Below are positions 35,752-45,106 of a stretch of 64,000 nucleotides of DNA, piece after piece. The notes below the pieces were generated by a model. That model saw nothing but the letters and a program-made list of their open reading frames with translations, made no database searches and was not told the origin of the DNA. Origin of the DNA: JALYLC01 sp963743275 (GTDB lineage Bacteria; Actinomycetota; Thermoleophilia; Gaiellales; JALYLC01). The stretch lies in assembly GCA_963743275.1 (NCBI GenBank), contig CAVUPB010000005.1, forward strand, positions 62,001 to 126,000, given 5' to 3'. Both the position numbers and the translations under genes were made by a program. Position 1 is the first letter of the stretch. Every line of letters begins with the position of its first letter.

Positions 35752-36858
35752 ATGCAGGAGCTGATCGACCGGCTGCGCGGGGCGCTCGCCGAGGCCGGGC
35801 TGGAGCGGGCCGTGCTCAGCCATCCCGAGACGCTGGCGCACCTCTGCCTGTTCGATCCCGCGCCCGAGGAGTGGCCGGTCGCGAATCCGTTCGTGGCGTC
35901 GCCTGCGCTGCTCGTGCTCGAGCCGGATGCGGCGACGCTGCTCGTCGCGAGCTTTCACGCCGCGCATGCTGCGCGCAGCCCGGTGCCCGTGGAGCAGTAC
36001 CGCTCGTACGACTACGAGCGCCCGCCCGCGCCGGCTGTCGAGCTGGCGGCGGCACTGCGGGCGCTGACCGGCGGGCCCGGCCGGGTCGCGGTCGAGGCGT
36101 CACACCTGCCGGTCGCGGTTGCGGATCTGCTGCGCGCCGAGGGCGCGGAGCTTGCGCCTGCCGATGAGCTCGTCGTCGCCGCCCGGCGCGTCAAGCGGCC
36201 CGTCGAGCTCGCTGCGATCCGGCGCGCGTCGCACCTCTCCGACGTCGTCCAGGCCGCCGTCAAGGAGCTCGCGCAGCCGGGCGCCAGCGAGGCCGACGTC
36301 GCCGCGCACGCCCAGGCCGCCATGGCGCGGGAGGCGGGCCGCCGCGTGCCGGCGATCCTCACCGTCACGGCGGGCGAGGCGACGGCCACGGGCGGCTGGG
36401 AGGCCACGGGCCGCGTGATCGCGCCCGGCGACCTCGTGCTCTGCGACACCTCGCCGTGGATCGACGGGCACTGGTCGGACAGCGCGAATGCCGTCTGCGC
36501 AGGCGACCCGACGCGCGAGCAGCGCCGCATCTTCGATCGCGTGCGGCGGGCACTCGAGCTCGCGATCGCGCTCTGCCGCCCCGGCGCGCTGCCCTGCGAC
36601 GTCGACGCCGCCGTGCGCGCCGAGCTCGCCGACCTCGGCCCGACCTATCCCCACCACACCGGCCACGGCATCGGCGCCGCCTGGTCGGAGCCGCCGCGCA
36701 TCACGCCGTACGAGCGCATGCCGCTCGAGGATGGCATGGTGCTCGCCGTCGAGCCGGCCTTCTACGCGCCGGGATTCGGCGGCATCCGCCTCGAGCACGT
36801 CTTCGTCGTGCGCGCCGGCGGCAACGAAACCCTCACCAGATTCGAGCACACACTGTGA
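35752..36858 (+). CDS. M24 family metallopeptidase (Xaa-Pro aminopeptidase-like)
   Basis: The 368-residue protein has a creatinase-type N-terminal domain and the pita-bread catalytic domain. Metal ligands are visible as two Asp in LCDTSPWIDGHWSDSANAV, His in HTGHGIGAAW, Glu in LAVEPAFY and Glu in RLEHVFVV. It probably removes N-terminal residues before proline or cleaves a related imide or creatine-type bond. It overlaps the next gene by four bases (GTGA) and so is part of a small catabolic operon. Confidence 0.85.
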   Translation: MQELIDRLRGALAEAGLERAVLSHPETLAHLCLFDPAPEEWPVANPFVASPALLVLEPDAATLLVASFHAAHAARSPVPVEQYRSYDYERPPAPAVELAAALRALTGGPGRVAVEASHLPVAVADLLRAEGAELAPADELVVAARRVKRPVELAAIRRASHLSDVVQAAVKELAQPGASEADVAAHAQAAMAREAGRRVPAILTVTAGEATATGGWEATGRVIAPGDLVLCDTSPWIDGHWSDSANAVCAGDPTREQRRIFDRVRRALELAIALCRPGALPCDVDAAVRAELADLGPTYPHHTGHGIGAAWSEPPRITPYERMPLEDGMVLAVEPAFYAPGFGGIRLEHVFVVRAGGNETLTRFEHTL

Positions 36859-38018
36859 ACGTCGCACTCGTCGAGCCGATCGTCGTCAACGTCCCCTACA
36901 GCCACCGCGAGGTCAGCTCGATCGTGGCCCGCGACGGCGTCACGGACGTGCTCGTGCGCGTCACGACCGACGACGGCCTCGTCGGCTGGGGCGAGGCGAC
37001 GAGCGGCTCCGATGCCGCCTCGGTCGAGGCCGCCGTGCGGGCGATGGCCCCGTTCGCCGTCGGCCGCGATCCCTGGAATCGCGACGCCATGCGCGCCGAC
37101 GCGTTCGGCTACGGCCTCTGGAAGTTCGCCGCCGGCACGGGCAACTTCGCCTGGGCGGGGATCGACATGGCGCTCGCCGACATCTGCGGGCGCGCCGCCG
37201 GCCAGCCGCTCTGGCGCCTCCTCGGCGGCGCGCTGCGCAACGACGTCACGTACTTCTTCTACCTCTCGCGCGGCGACGACGACGACCTGCGGGCGCAGGT
37301 CGCCGACGGGCTCGCCGCGGGGTACGAGGTCTTCTACCTCAAGGTCGGCCTCGACGACCGCGAGGACGAGCGCATGATCGCCACGCTGCGCGCCGCGCTC
37401 GGCGACGGGCCGCGCCTGCGCATCGACGTCAACTCCAGCTGGTCGGTGCCGCAGGCGCTGCGCATGCTGAACCGCCTCGCCGCGTACGACATCGACTTCG
37501 TCGAGCAGCCCGTGCGCGAGACCCCGCGCGGCCAGCTCGGCGAGCTGCGCGCGCGCTCGCCGATCGCCGTGTGCGCGAACGAGGGGCTGTGGTCGGAGGA
37601 CGACGCGTACGCGCGCATCCGCGCGCGCGAGGCCGACGTCTTCTGCCTGTCGCCGTCGTGGGTCGGGTCGCTGACCGCGTTCTCGCGCCTCGCGCACGTC
37701 GCCGAGCTCGAGGGCCTGAGGATCTGCAAGCACACCCACGGCGAGCTCGGCATCACCGCGGCCGCCTGCCAGCACGTGCTCCTGACGCTGCCGAACCTCG
37801 TCGACGGCCACCAGCAGACGGCGCAGATGATGGTGCACGACGTGCTCACGGAGGAGCTGCCGATCGCACGCGGCCCGCACTGGGGCATCATCGACGGGCC
37901 CGGGCTGGGCGTCGAGGTGAACGCCGACGCGGTCGCCGAGGCGGCCGGGCGCTACCGCAGCGAGGGGCAGTACCTGCCCTGGCAGCCGTACCTGCTCGGG
38001 CGCGAGGACCGGCCGTGA
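36855..38018 (+). CDS. Mandelate racemase / muconate lactonizing enzyme family (enolase superfamily)
   Basis: The 387-residue protein has a capping domain and a barrel with a Lys on strand 2 (FYLKVGLDD), metal ligands in RIDVNSSW, FVEQPVRE and CANEGLW, and a late HTHGELGITAAACQH. Enolase-superfamily enzymes abstract a proton alpha to a carboxylate, typically on sugar acids or mandelate-like compounds. The substrate cannot be named. It is coupled to the M24 peptidase and SDR genes, suggesting joint breakdown of an acidic or amide substrate. Confidence 0.85.
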   Translation: MNVALVEPIVVNVPYSHREVSSIVARDGVTDVLVRVTTDDGLVGWGEATSGSDAASVEAAVRAMAPFAVGRDPWNRDAMRADAFGYGLWKFAAGTGNFAWAGIDMALADICGRAAGQPLWRLLGGALRNDVTYFFYLSRGDDDDLRAQVADGLAAGYEVFYLKVGLDDREDERMIATLRAALGDGPRLRIDVNSSWSVPQALRMLNRLAAYDIDFVEQPVRETPRGQLGELRARSPIAVCANEGLWSEDDAYARIRAREADVFCLSPSWVGSLTAFSRLAHVAELEGLRICKHTHGELGITAAACQHVLLTLPNLVDGHQQTAQMMVHDVLTEELPIARGPHWGIIDGPGLGVEVNADAVAEAAGRYRSEGQYLPWQPYLLGREDRP

Positions 38019-38809
38019 GCGGGCGGCTCGAGGGCAAGGTCGCGCTCGTCGTCGGGGGCGGCTCGGGCATGGGCCGTGCGGGCGCGGTCGCGATGGCGGC
38101 CGAAGGGGCGAAGGTCGCCGTCGCCGACATCGACCTCGCGCGCGCGACGGCCGTGGCGGAGAGCTGCGGGGCCTTCCCCGTGACCGTCGACGTGTGCGAC
38201 ACCGCGAGCGTCGAGCGCATGGTCGAGGCGACCGTCGCGCACTTCGGCCGTCTCGACGTCGTCTACCACTGCGCCGTCGACGTGCCGTTCGTGAACACGC
38301 AGGACCGGCGGCTGACCGAGCTCGACGAGGCGGTCTGGACGCGCATGATCGACCTCTGCCTGACCGGGGTCTTCCGCGTCGTCAAGTACGCCGGGCGCCA
38401 GATGCTCGCGCAGCAGTCGGGCTCGATCATCCTCTCGAGCACCGTCGACGCGCTCGTCGGCTGCGCCGGCCTCGACTCGTACACGGCGGCCAAGGGCGGC
38501 GTGACGGCGCTCACGCGCTCGCTCGCGGCCGGCCTCGCACCCGACGGCATCCGCGTCAACGCGATCGCGCCGAGCTTCGTCTCGACGGAGCCGCAGAGGG
38601 TCTGGCTCGAGGACGACGCCTCGCGCGCGACGATCGAGCAGCTGCACCTGCTCGAGATCCCGACGCCCGAGGAGATCGCCCCGCTCGTCGTGTTCCTCGC
38701 GAGCGACGAGTCGCGGCGCATGACCGGAACCGTGATCCCGCTCGACTCCGGCTACATGGCCTTCAAGGCGCGCCTCGACGTGATGGGGGCGATGCAGGCC
38801 GGGCAGTAG
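38015..38809 (+). CDS. Short-chain dehydrogenase/reductase
   Basis: The 264-residue SDR has the nucleotide motif GGGSGMGRAG, Asp in AVADIDLARA suggesting NAD, a Ser in ILSSTVDAL and the catalytic YTAAK. The C-terminus has the usual SDESRRMTGTVIPLDSGY. In the HCAVDVP segment the common NNAG is replaced by HCAV. The GTG start overlaps the enolase-family gene as GTGA; it probably oxidises an alcohol product of that pathway. Confidence 0.9.
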   Translation: MSGRLEGKVALVVGGGSGMGRAGAVAMAAEGAKVAVADIDLARATAVAESCGAFPVTVDVCDTASVERMVEATVAHFGRLDVVYHCAVDVPFVNTQDRRLTELDEAVWTRMIDLCLTGVFRVVKYAGRQMLAQQSGSIILSSTVDALVGCAGLDSYTAAKGGVTALTRSLAAGLAPDGIRVNAIAPSFVSTEPQRVWLEDDASRATIEQLHLLEIPTPEEIAPLVVFLASDESRRMTGTVIPLDSGYMAFKARLDVMGAMQAGQ

Positions 38810-39784
38810 TCACGCGCCCGCGACGAGGCAGGCGTCGTGGGCGTTCGGCGCGATGCGGACGCTGCGCAGGCCGCGCGCGTCGAGCAGCGTGAGCGTGCCG
38901 ACGTCGAGCGACGGCGTCACGACGCGGCCTGCCTGCGCGCACACGTTGTACGACCCGGCGGGGATGCGCCGCATGCCGAGCGGCTTCGCGTCCGCCATGC
39001 GGTAGACGCGGAGCGTCCCGCTGTCGCCGCTCGTCACGTAGACGCGCTTTGCGACCTCGTCGAACGTCACGTGCTGCGGCGGGGCGTCGCCGGGGAGCGC
39101 GTGCACGCGGCGCAGCGAGAGCGCGTCGTGCACGCCCAGCCGGTGCTCGGCGCCCGAGCTGATCCAGACGTGCCGGCCGTCGGGCGCGAAGCCGACGTCG
39201 TGCGCCAGGTCGTCGGCCGGGAACGTGCGCAGCAGGCGCGGCCGCGCCGGGCGCGAGACGTCGACGAGCGCCAGGCGCGCCGCCTTGGCGCCCAGCGACA
39301 CGACCACCTGCGGGGCGGTCAGCGAGCTCGAGAGATGGCGTGCGCCCTTCCCCACCTCGACACGGCCCACGATCCTGGCGCGCGGCACGTCGATCGCGAT
39401 CAGCTGCCCGGCGGCGTCGTCGCTCACGTAGGCGTAGCGGCCGCGCGGATCGCCGGTCGCGTAGCGCGGCGCCGAGAAGCCGTCGAGCACGGCGCGCACC
39501 CGCGGCCGGGTCGCGTCGAGCACGGTCACGGTGCCGGAGGCCGAGCTCAGCACGAGCGCCGAGCGCAGGAAGTCGACCGCCTCGATGCCGTGCGGCTGGT
39601 TCGGCACGTCCAGCGAGCGCACCACGTGCATGTCCGCGAGCCGGACGACGAGCACGCGATCCTCGCTGTCGGCGGTCACGAGCGCGAGCGGCGTGCCTCC
39701 GCGCGCGGCGGCGGGCGCCGCCGCCGGCAGGGCGAGAGCGGCGGGCGCCGCCGCCGCCGCGATCAGGAGCTCTCTGCGGTTCAT
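38810..39784 (-). CDS. Secreted YVTN-type beta-propeller protein
   Basis: The 324-residue protein begins MNRRELLIAAAAAPAALALP, a signal peptide with a twin-arginine pattern. Repeats of about 40 residues follow (VTADSEDRVLVVRLADM, SGTVTVLDATRP, GAEHRLGVHDALSLRRVH, SGDSGTLRVYRM), fitting a seven-bladed YVTN/lactonase-like propeller. The role may be binding or an unknown enzymatic one outside the cytoplasm. It converges on the SDR gene with no gap. Confidence 0.75.
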   Translation of the reverse strand: MNRRELLIAAAAAPAALALPAAAPAAARGGTPLALVTADSEDRVLVVRLADMHVVRSLDVPNQPHGIEAVDFLRSALVLSSASGTVTVLDATRPRVRAVLDGFSAPRYATGDPRGRYAYVSDDAAGQLIAIDVPRARIVGRVEVGKGARHLSSSLTAPQVVVSLGAKAARLALVDVSRPARPRLLRTFPADDLAHDVGFAPDGRHVWISSGAEHRLGVHDALSLRRVHALPGDAPPQHVTFDEVAKRVYVTSGDSGTLRVYRMADAKPLGMRRIPAGSYNVCAQAGRVVTPSLDVGTLTLLDARGLRSVRIAPNAHDACLVAGA

Positions 39785-39877
39785 GTCACGACTACGGCGC
39801 GCCCGGCGGGGCAGGTCCTGGCGCGCGCACCGTCCCGCGCGCGATGATGTACCCGGAACGACGACTGGAGTGCCGCA

Positions 39878-40354
39878 ATGGGACGCATCGTGGTCGGGAC
39901 CGACGGCTCGCGCAGCGCGTGTGCGGCGGTCGGCTGGGCAGCGCGCGAAGCCGCGCTGCGCGGCGTCGAGCTGCACGTCATCCACGCCTGGACGCCCGGG
40001 CTCGCGGCCTATCCGTCGCCCTGGTACACGCCGAGCGACGTGGGCGTCGAGGCCTCGTTCGAGGCCTCGCAGACGATCGCGGCGCGCATCTGCGAGAGCG
40101 CGGGCGACCAGGCCCGCGCCGCCGCTCCGGGCGTGAACGTGCGCTGCGAGGCGATCGAGGGCGGCAGCACGCAGGTGCTGCTCGACCAGTCCGCCGACGC
40201 CGATCTGCTGGTCGTCGGCGCGCGCGGCCACGGCGGCTTCATCGGGCTCGTGCTCGGATCGGTGAGCGACCAGTGCGCGCGCCATGCGCACATCCCCGTC
40301 GTCGTCGTGCCCGCGCCGCCGGGCGAGAAGGGACCCGACGCCCAGCCCGGATAG
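39878..40354 (+). CDS. Universal stress protein (UspA family)
   Basis: The 158-residue protein starts GRIVVGTDGSRSACAA and has the ATP-binding signature GARGHGGFIGLVLGSVSD near residue 110. UspA proteins bind ATP and act in stress survival. The gene stands alone between the propeller protein and a glycolipid-binding family gene. Confidence 0.9.
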   Translation: MGRIVVGTDGSRSACAAVGWAAREAALRGVELHVIHAWTPGLAAYPSPWYTPSDVGVEASFEASQTIAARICESAGDQARAAAPGVNVRCEAIEGGSTQVLLDQSADADLLVVGARGHGGFIGLVLGSVSDQCARHAHIPVVVVPAPPGEKGPDAQPG

Positions 40355-40364
40355 GCTGCGCGGC

Positions 40365-40944
40365 GTGGTCACGCCGTTTCCCGGCACGCGCGACGGCAGG
40401 CCCTTCGGCGCGTTTGCGCTGCACTGGGAGCTCCCCGAGGAGCGCCGCAGCGAGATCGCGTGGATCGCGCCGGGCGACGGGGCGTTCGCGGCGCGCGGGC
40501 GCCAATGGTGCACCGGCGAGGACGGCTACCTGCTCGAGTACGAGCTCGCCACGGGCCCGGGCTACGTGACGCAGCTGCCTGCACGCCCGCATCGCCGGCG
40601 GGCCGGCGATCGCGCTCGTGCGCGGCGAGAGCGCCGAGCTCGACGGCGTCCTCGACTGCGACCTCGGCTTCTCGCCGCTGACCAACGCGATGCCGGTGCT
40701 GCGCGATCGCATGCAGGACGGCGGCCAGGCGCGCGAGCTCGACGTCGCCTGGATCTCGGTGCCCGATCTGACGGTGCACCGCGACCACCAGATCTACGAG
40801 CCCCTCGGCGCGCGCCGCCTTCGCTTCGCCAGCCCCGAGGCGGCCTTCGAGCGCGTCATCGAGCTCACCGCGGACGGCTTCGTGCGCGACTACCCCGGCA
40901 TCGCGGAACTTAAGACGAGATTCACGCGGCAGCGGCTAGCCTGA
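40365..40944 (+). CDS. Putative glycolipid-binding family protein (PF06475-like, frameshifted as read)
   Basis: The second half has the family core LDGVLDCDLGFSPLTNAMPV, then AWISVPDLTV, HQIYEPLG and a GFVRDYPGIAELKTRF end. The first half (HWELPEERRSEIAW, DGYLLEYELATGPGY) is in another frame; one indel near 40580 joins YVTQL to ARIAGGPAIALVRGES. Rejoined, the protein is about 192 residues, normal for the family. Its biochemical role is unproven. Confidence 0.75.
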
Positions 40945-40981
40945 CGGCGAGATCGACCTCCACACGCCGAAAGGGGCGCGC

Positions 40982-41392
40982 ATGGCCGACGCCGACGTCG
41001 ACACCGAAGCCGAGTTCCGCAGCAAGCTGACGCCCGAGCAGTACGAGATCCTGCGCCGGCGCGGCACCGAGCGCCCGTTCAGCGGCGAGTACGTCTACTC
41101 CAAGGAGAGCGGCATGTACCACTGCGCCGCCTGCGGAGCCGACCTCTTCTCGTCGGAGACGAAGTTCGACTCGGGCACCGGCTGGCCGAGCTTCACCGAG
41201 CCGGCGACCGCGGCGAGCGTGGACCTGCACGAGGACCGCTCGCACGGGATGCTGCGCACCGAGGTCACCTGCAAGCGCTGCGGCTCGCACCTCGGCCACG
41301 TCTTCCCCGACGGCCCGCAGGCGGCCGGCGGCATGCGCTACTGCATCAACTCGCTCTCGCTGCAGCTGGAGCCGGACGGCTCCCGCTCCTAG
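40982..41392 (+). CDS. msrB: Peptide-methionine (R)-S-oxide reductase
   Basis: The 136-residue protein has both zinc Cys pairs (CAACG, CKRCG), the TGWPSF motif, the GHVF motif and the catalytic Cys in MRYCINSLSL. It reduces methionine-R-sulfoxide in damaged proteins. An AAAGGG purine stretch precedes the ATG. It lies beside the envelope redox cassette but on the opposite strand. Confidence 0.95.
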   Translation: MADADVDTEAEFRSKLTPEQYEILRRRGTERPFSGEYVYSKESGMYHCAACGADLFSSETKFDSGTGWPSFTEPATAASVDLHEDRSHGMLRTEVTCKRCGSHLGHVFPDGPQAAGGMRYCINSLSLQLEPDGSRS

Positions 41393-41394
41393 GC

Positions 41395-42004
41395 TCAGTC
41401 GTCGGGCTGCGCGTCGTCCGGGCCTGGGTTGGGTTCGACCTGGCCCGGGCGCTCCGTGCTCGTGCGGCGCGTGCCGGTCGCCGTGCGCACCCAGTCGTCG
41501 TTCGGCCGCGTCGTCGTGACAGCGCGTCGTCGTGACCGTCGTCGGCGTCGTCGCCGGCGTGGACGGCGCGGTCGTCGCCGGCGCGCTGGTCTTGGTCGCC
41601 GGCTTCTTCACCGTGACGGTCGTCGCCGGGTTGACGATGGTGACGGTCGTCGCGGGCCGGCTCGCCGGCTTCTTCTTCGCGACCGAGGCCGGATGCGCGA
41701 CCGTGTGCGTGGTCCGCGCGGCCGCGAGGTTCGCCGCCTTCGCCGCCTTCGCCGCCGCGCGCCTCGCGACGGCGCGCGCCCCGCGTGCCTTGGGAGCGTG
41801 CAGCGCGATCGCGCGAGCGCCCCGGTAGGACGGTTCCGCCGCGAGCGAGTCGCTCGCGAGATGCGCGCTGAGCCGGCCCACGGGGTCGCCGCGGTGGCTC
41901 GCGTCGCCGAGCAGCACCACGCTCCCGACCGTCGCGCCCGAGAAGAGCGAGCCGGCCAGCAGAGCGCCGCTAGCGAGGTGTCGTATGCGCCGCCAGTCCA
42001 TCAT
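41395..42004 (-). pseudogene. Small Ala/Lys/Thr-rich envelope protein, frameshifted by a short duplication
   Basis: It begins MMDWRRIRHLASGALLAG with one hydrophobic segment (about residues 8-32), then an Ala/Lys-rich helical middle (ARRAAAKAAKAANLAAA) and a Thr/Pro/Val tail (KPATKTSAPATTAPSTP). A 14-base sequence occurs twice, at 41507-41520 and 41523-41536, adding 16 bases. Without one copy the tail would read on through RPNDDWVRTATGTRR to a stop at 41395. It overlaps the FAD reductase end by 35 bases. Function unknown; it is probably anchored in the membrane with the tail outside. Confidence 0.5.
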
Positions 42005-43196
42005 CCGAAGTCTCCCCCAGGTTGCCCTTCCACGCCACCGCGAGCTCGCGCCGGAGTCCGGCCGCGCGCTGCGGGTGGTTTCCGATGACGGCGCAGCAGA
42101 TCGTGCCGCCGCGCCGGTACGACACCGCGAAGCCCTCCGGCCCGGCGGCCTCGAGCGAGAGCTCGGCGCCCCTCGGCGGCGGGCCGCCGAGCACCTGCAG
42201 GTGCAGTCCGAACGCGTCCGAGCTGGCATACGGGACGTCCGGCCGTACCGGCGCCGTGCCCAGGATCGCGGCGGCGACTGCGCGTGCGCCACTCGCGGCC
42301 GCCGTCCAGTGACCGAGGCTGCGGCAGTCGCCGAGCCATGGCCGCCACGCGCTCGCGACGTCGCCGCAGGCGAACACGCCATCGCGATCGGTGCGCCCCG
42401 CGAGATCGGTCGCGACGCCACCGTCGGCCGCCAGCGGCGCAAGCCCGCGCGCGAGCTCCGCAGCCGGCTCGGCGCCGATCGCGACGAGCGCCACGTCGCA
42501 CGGGATCTCCTCGCCGCTCGCGAGCGCGACCGCCGCGACGCGGCCGTCCGCGCCCGGGCGTATGGCTGCGCCCTCCGCGTACGCGACGACCCGGACACCG
42601 GCCTCGCGCGCGCGGTCGGCGACGATCGCCCCCACCACGGGGCCGAGCTTCGCGGCCAGCGGCGCTTCCTCGCGGGTGACGAGCGTCACGTCGAGGCCGA
42701 GAGCGCACGCCGTCGAGGCGACCTCGAGGCCGAGGAACCCGCCTCCGAGAATCGCGAGCCGGCGCCCCTCGGAGAGGTCCCGCCGCAGTGCGACCGCGTC
42801 GCCGATCGTTCTCAGGCGGTGGGCGCCGGCGAGGTAGTCGCCCGGCAGCCGCCGAGCGCGCGCGCCCGTGGCCAGGACGAGCGCATCCCACGCGATCTGC
42901 GTTCCGCAGGCGGTCGTCGCGCTGCCGCCGGCGTCGATCGCGGCGATCGGGCTACCGGTGCGCAGCTCGATCGCATGCGACCGCCAGTACTCGGGACTCC
43001 GCAACGCCAGATCCGGTGCACCCACGTACCCGGCCAGGAAGCTCTTCGAGAGCGCCGGCCGGTCGTAGGGCGCCCCGGGCTCGTCGCCGGCGAGCACGAT
43101 GCGCCCGCGGTAGCCGCCCCTGCGCAGGGCCTCGGCGCAGCGCGCGCCCGCGAGGCCCGCGCCGACGATCAGGGCGGTGCCGCCCGCGCCCGGCAC
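41970..43196 (-). CDS. FAD-dependent NAD(P)H oxidoreductase (ferredoxin-reductase-like)
   Basis: The 408-residue protein has two dinucleotide motifs, VGAGLAGARCAEAL (FAD) and ILGGGFLGLEVAS (NAD(P)H), the DRPALSKSFLAG loop, ALVLATGARARRL, and the FAD motif TDRDGVFACGDVAS, matching rubredoxin/ferredoxin reductases of oxygenase systems. It passes electrons from NAD(P)H to a small carrier or membrane partner. It starts next to the stop of the heme membrane gene, and with ApbE the three look like one electron-transfer unit. Confidence 0.85.
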   Translation of the reverse strand: MPGAGGTALIVGAGLAGARCAEALRRGGYRGRIVLAGDEPGAPYDRPALSKSFLAGYVGAPDLALRSPEYWRSHAIELRTGSPIAAIDAGGSATTACGTQIAWDALVLATGARARRLPGDYLAGAHRLRTIGDAVALRRDLSEGRRLAILGGGFLGLEVASTACALGLDVTLVTREEAPLAAKLGPVVGAIVADRAREAGVRVVAYAEGAAIRPGADGRVAAVALASGEEIPCDVALVAIGAEPAAELARGLAPLAADGGVATDLAGRTDRDGVFACGDVASAWRPWLGDCRSLGHWTAAASGARAVAAAILGTAPVRPDVPYASSDAFGLHLQVLGGPPPRGAELSLEAAGPEGFAVSYRRGGTICCAVIGNHPQRAAGLRRELAVAWKGNLGETSDDGLAAHTTPR

Positions 43197-43197
43197 C

Positions 43198-43797
43198 TCA
43201 GGCCGTCCCCCTGCTCGCGGCGGGCCGCGCCGCAGCCGCGGCTGCCGGCACCGCGGCGCGCCGCGCGCGGGCGGGAGCCGTCATGGCCCGCCAGGCGATG
43301 GCGCCGGCGACGGACGCGATCGCGAGCGCGTAGAACCAGAACAGCGCAGGGCGGTGCGAGTCCGTGCCCGCCATGATCCCGTGTGCGCTGCCGGCGACGA
43401 AGATCGCGTACGTGAGCCAGTGCAGCCGGCGCCAGGCGCGGAATCCGATACGACGGCGAATGCTCGAAGACGCCGCAACGAGCAGCATCAGGTCGCCGGC
43501 CACGACGCCGACGGCGACCGCGATCCGCGCCTTCGGCGCCATGCCGGGCACGAAGAGCGCGGCGGGCGAGATGTGGGCGACGCCGTCGAGCACGAGCGCA
43601 AGGGCATGCAGCGCGAGCGCGCCGAAGGCGAGCATCGCGAGCGTGCGGTGGGCATCCATCACCGCCGGCGGGCGGATGCGGCGCGAGGAGGGACGCGAGC
43701 GCAACAGGAGCCCGGCCAGCATGCTCGCGGTGATGAGGCCGTAGGTGGTGAGGCCCGAGGCGCGCGCGATCAGCCAGAGCGTCGGGTCGCCGCTCAC
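43198..43797 (-). CDS. Ferric-reductase-like transmembrane heme protein
   Basis: The 199-residue protein has five or six hydrophobic helices. Two His pairs, in HRTLAMLAFGALALHALAL and LHWLTYAIFVAGSAHGIM, fit the two b-heme sites of the ferric-reductase-like/MsrQ/cytochrome-b family. It probably carries electrons across the membrane. The GTG start overlaps the apbE stop (GTGA). Confidence 0.8.
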   Translation of the reverse strand: MSGDPTLWLIARASGLTTYGLITASMLAGLLLRSRPSSRRIRPPAVMDAHRTLAMLAFGALALHALALVLDGVAHISPAALFVPGMAPKARIAVAVGVVAGDLMLLVAASSSIRRRIGFRAWRRLHWLTYAIFVAGSAHGIMAGTDSHRPALFWFYALAIASVAGAIAWRAMTAPARARRAAVPAAAAAARPAASRGTA

Positions 43798-44666
43798 GCG
43801 AGGCCCCCCGCCAGGACGGCGCGCTCGTCGCAGGTGACGAGCACGCACGCGACGCCGAGGCGGTCGGCCTCGCTGCGCGCGGGGTGCTCGCCGGCGAGCA
43901 GCAGCGCGGTCGCGCGGATCTCGGCGTCCACCCCGCTCTGCGCCGTCGCCGTGACGCGCAGGAGATCGGTCGCCGAGGGCCGGCCGGTCGCCGGATCGAT
44001 CGCGTGGTGCTGCTCGGAGCCGCCGCGCATCCAGCGGCGGCGATCGCGGCCGGACGTCGCGAGGCCACCGCGCTCGAGCGCGAGCGTGACCTGGCCGCCC
44101 GGGACGTCGACGCCGACCGGCCAGACGCCGCCGGCCGGCGGGCGCGACGCGGCGATGTCGCCCCCGAGGCTGACGAGCGCGGGACCATGGGCATCGAGGC
44201 GCCGGCACAGCCGGTCCGCGATCCAGCCCTTGGCGATGCCGCCGAGGTCGAGCTGCACGCCCGGATCGAGCTCGATCGTCCCGGTCGCGCGGTCGACCCG
44301 CACGCCGCCGCCGCCGCGTGCCGCATCCGCGCACGCGGCGCCGTCGTCGGCGAGGGCGTCGAAGCTGCGGTCGTAGCCCGCGGCCATCAGGGCCGGCAGG
44401 ACGGTCGGGTCGAAGCGGCCGCCGGTGCTCGCCCGCGCGGCGAGCGCGAGCTCGACGAGCTCGAGCAGCTCCGGACCCGCCTGCACGCGCCCCTCGCGGT
44501 TGAGGCGCGAGAGCTCCGAGTCGGGCCGGAAGCGCGAGAGCAGCGTCTCGAGCCGCAGCACCTCGCCCTCGGCTGCGATCAGGGCGAGGCGCGCCTCGGG
44601 CGACTCCTCGGCGTCGACCAGCAGCTCGCAGGCCGTGCCGACGGCCTCGAAGCGGTGACCGATCAT
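43794..44666 (-). CDS. apbE: FAD:protein FMN transferase (ApbE)
   Basis: The 290-residue protein has the ApbE features: FEAVGTACELLVD, SRFRPDSELSRLNREG, GGRFDPTVLPALMAAGYDRS, LDLGGIAKGWIADRL, SLGGDIAAS and HHAIDPATGRPS. ApbE attaches FMN through a phosphoester to Thr or Ser of exported proteins carrying an (S/T)GA(S/T)-type motif. No FMN_bind-domain gene lies next to it. It has no clear signal peptide. TGATG overlap with the upstream membrane-protein gene. Confidence 0.9.
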   Translation of the reverse strand: MIGHRFEAVGTACELLVDAEESPEARLALIAAEGEVLRLETLLSRFRPDSELSRLNREGRVQAGPELLELVELALAARASTGGRFDPTVLPALMAAGYDRSFDALADDGAACADAARGGGGVRVDRATGTIELDPGVQLDLGGIAKGWIADRLCRRLDAHGPALVSLGGDIAASRPPAGGVWPVGVDVPGGQVTLALERGGLATSGRDRRRWMRGGSEQHHAIDPATGRPSATDLLRVTATAQSGVDAEIRATALLLAGEHPARSEADRLGVACVLVTCDERAVLAGGLA

Positions 44667-45106
44667 CAGGACGACCGCGTGATCGTGATCGGGGGCAGCG
44701 TGACGATGCGGACGGGAGCCGGCGCGGCGGCCGACGAGGAGTACGACGGCGAGCTGCTGCGAACCGCCGGTGCGGATGCCTGCAGCGCCGCGTTGCGCGC
44801 TGCCGCCTGAGCGGCGTTGCGCGCGGCCGCGAGGTCGCGGACGTGCTTGGCCTTGACCTTCGCGATCGCGATCTGGCGCTTGTGGAGCGCGACGCGGTAG
44901 TGCTTCCAGCGCAGCGTGACGACGTGCTGGACGAGTACGGCGTCGCGCCGCAGGCGCGCCTCGCGCTGGACGAGCGCCTTGATGCGCGGATCGGGTGCCG
45001 CGGCCGCGTGCACGGCCCACGGGCGAGCTGCGACGAACGCCCAGCTGAGGAACAGGACCAGGATCGAGATCGCGGCGATGGAGAGTCTGCGGGTGGCGTT
45101 AGTCAT
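44666..45106 (-). CDS. Single-pass membrane protein with coiled coil and Ser/Pro tail
   Basis: About 146 residues: a short cytoplasmic N-terminus, one membrane helix (AAISILVLFLSWAFVAARP), a basic helical region likely to form a coiled coil (ALVQREARLRRDAVLVQ, then KHVRDLAAARNAAQAAARNA), and a Ser/Ala/Pro tail ending VRIVTLPPITITRSS. The ATG at 45106 overlaps the preceding gene by eight bases; an ATG at 45115 is an alternative. Not recognised; its position before apbE suggests a structural partner of the redox cassette. Confidence 0.55.
   Translation of the reverse strand: MTNATRRLSIAAISILVLFLSWAFVAARPWAVHAAAAPDPRIKALVQREARLRRDAVLVQHVVTLRWKHYRVALHKRQIAIAKVKAKHVRDLAAARNAAQAAARNAALQASAPAVRSSSPSYSSSAAAPAPVRIVTLPPITITRSS

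Noticed and set aside
41900..42004. SGAT in the small envelope protein as an ApbE flavinylation site
   Set aside because: The tetrapeptide lies inside the predicted membrane helix near the N-terminus and lacks the usual Asp and domain context, so chance is more likely.
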